A stretch of DNA of 14,583 nt from positions 1 to 14,583 of the forward strand of contig JAFAEC010000002.1 in the NCBI GenBank assembly GCA_023424215.1, in the 5' to 3' direction. Origin of the DNA: Pseudomonadota bacterium. GTDB lineage: Bacteria > Pseudomonadota > Alphaproteobacteria > Caulobacterales > Caulobacteraceae. A program made the position numbers and the translations under genes. The notes below the pieces were generated by a model that saw only the letters and a program-made list of their open reading frames with translations, did no database searches and was not told the origin of the DNA. Positions 13,577-14,583 of this stretch are shown piece by piece; the first letter of the stretch is position 1, and the number at the start of each line of letters is the position of its first letter.

Positions 13577-14583
13577 ATGGCCGAGGGGTTCAAGCCGATC
13601 CTCGCCCGCCTGGTCGAGGGCCAGCCGCTGACGTCCGAACAGGCGCACGCCTTCTTCGCCGCCTGCCTGCGCGGCGAACCAACGCCGGCCCAGGTCGCCG
13701 CCGCCGTCCCCGCCCTGCGCATCCGGGGCGAGACGGTCGACGAGATCGCCGCCTTCGCCGGGGCCATGCGCGACGCCGCCCTGACGCTGGATCATCCCTA
13801 TGAGGTGATCGACACCTGCGGCACCGGCGGGGACGGCCAGCACACCTACAACATCTCCACCGCTGCGGCCCTGGTTCTGGCCGGGGCCGGGCTGAAGGTG
13901 GCCAAGCACGGCAATCGCGCGATTTCTTCGAAATCAGGGTCTTCCGACGTCTTGTCCATCCTGGGCGTGAACCTGATGGCGTCGCCCGCGCAGCAGCGAA
14001 GGGCGCTGGACGAGGCCGGCATCTGCTTCCTGTTCGCTCCGGCCTACCACGGGGCCATGCGCCATGTCGGGCCGGTCAGGGCCGAGGTTGGTTTCCGCAC
14101 CGTTTTCAATCTTTTGGGACCGCTTTCGAACCCGGCGTCCGCGAAACGCCAGGTCATGGGCGTCTATGATCCGCGCCTGCTGGAGCCGCTGGCCGAGGTG
14201 CTGGGTCGGCTCGGCGCGACGCGGGCCTGGACCGTCCACGGCCAGGGCCTGGACGAACTGGCCACGTGCGGCTCCACCGAGGTCGCCGAATGGAAGGACG
14301 GCGCGGTTCGCCGCTTCCAGGTCGCGCCTGAGGACGCCGGCCTGCCGCGCGCGCCGCTGGACGCCATTCGCGGTGGCGATGGCGAGACGAACGCCGCCGC
14401 CCTGCGCGCCCTGCTGGAGGGCCAGTCCGGTCCCTACCGCGACATCGTGTTGCTGAACGCCGCCGCCGCCCTTGTGGTATCCGATCGCGCGGCCGACCTG
14501 GCCGAGGGCGCCGTGCTCGCCGCCGCCGCCATCGACGACGGCCGGGCCGCGCAGGCGCTGGAGCGCCTGGCCCACATCACCTC
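13577..14583 (+). CDS. trpD: Anthranilate phosphoribosyltransferase (right copy, partial at the window edge)
   Basis: The gene reads 335 codons to the edge; about ten residues are missing compared with the left copy. The PRPP-binding loop DTCGTGGDG, KHGNRAISSKSGSSDVL and FLFAPAYHGAMRHVGPVR are intact. It aligns with the left TrpD without gaps, 83 of the first 100 residues being identical. One difference is a proline in place of threonine in the N-terminal helix (AAAVPALRIRGE). Codon choice is less GC-biased here than in the left copy in places, for example a run with ATT, TCT, AAA and TCA near 13920 and AAT, CTT, TTG and GGA near 14108. It follows trpG by one base. Confidence 0.95.
   Translation, partial: MAEGFKPILARLVEGQPLTSEQAHAFFAACLRGEPTPAQVAAAVPALRIRGETVDEIAAFAGAMRDAALTLDHPYEVIDTCGTGGDGQHTYNISTAAALVLAGAGLKVAKHGNRAISSKSGSSDVLSILGVNLMASPAQQRRALDEAGICFLFAPAYHGAMRHVGPVRAEVGFRTVFNLLGPLSNPASAKRQVMGVYDPRLLEPLAEVLGRLGATRAWTVHGQGLDELATCGSTEVAEWKDGAVRRFQVAPEDAGLPRAPLDAIRGGDGETNAAALRALLEGQSGPYRDIVLLNAAAALVVSDRAADLAEGAVLAAAAIDDGRAAQALERLAHIT

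Larger units (their letters stand above)
11421..14583 (+). repeat. Right arm of the diverged inverted duplication (trpE-small gene-trpG-trpD)
   Basis: This is the mirror partner of the left arm, truncated at its inner end inside trpE and cut by the window edge inside trpD. No direct repeats, insertion sequence or tRNA mark its inner end. Whether a second trpC and lexA follow beyond 14583 cannot be seen. Confidence 0.85.

Noticed and set aside
8049..14583. The inverted trp clusters as a composite transposon
   Set aside because: The repeated arms are metabolic genes; no transposase, terminal inverted repeat or target-site duplication is visible.

Overview
The window is high-GC DNA that looks like a member of the Caulobacterales (Alphaproteobacteria). 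The signs are separate trpE and trpG genes in a trp cluster next to lexA, comEC, gltX and gltA, SOS boxes of the alphaproteobacterial type GTTC-N7-GTTC, and CtrA-like TTAACCAT half-sites. The genus is not determinable by eye; Caulobacter, Brevundimonas and Phenylobacterium are all possible.

Left part (1-7260). A membrane-anchored winged-helix regulator runs off the left edge on the minus strand. It is followed by a small anchored protein with an FxLYD-like domain (+), a terminator hairpin, citrate synthase gltA (-) and glutamyl-tRNA synthetase gltX (-). Next come comEC (+), whose start codon overlaps that of gltX on the opposite strand, and lexA (-), which has two SOS boxes upstream. Two REP-like hairpin elements in inverted orientation fill the comEC/lexA junction, and one of them encodes the last residues and stop codon of ComEC.

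Right part (7261-14583). A tryptophan cluster reads leftward (trpE, trpG, trpD, trpC) and makes anthranilate from chorismate and then carries it towards indole-glycerol phosphate. A small single-pass membrane protein gene on the opposite strand sits between trpE and trpG. Immediately right of this trpE, the same arrangement (trpE, small opposite-strand gene, trpG, trpD) starts again in mirror image and continues to the window edge. The two copies differ: TrpG is 157/196 identical by hand count and TrpD similar. Both trpE genes lack their 5' ends and meet head to head near 11410-11430. The left copy has lost its promoter, ribosome-binding site and probably a few N-terminal residues; the right copy has lost about 72 residues, including the region that binds feedback tryptophan.

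The mirror-image, diverged, head-to-head trp arrangement is the most unusual thing here. It may be a real inverted duplication or acquisition of a related trp cluster, or a chimeric join in the assembly. The sequence alone cannot decide, but the break exactly inside both trpE genes makes artefact a serious option. I see no phage, transposase, CRISPR array, tRNA or rRNA in the window, and no stretch over 300 bases without a gene.
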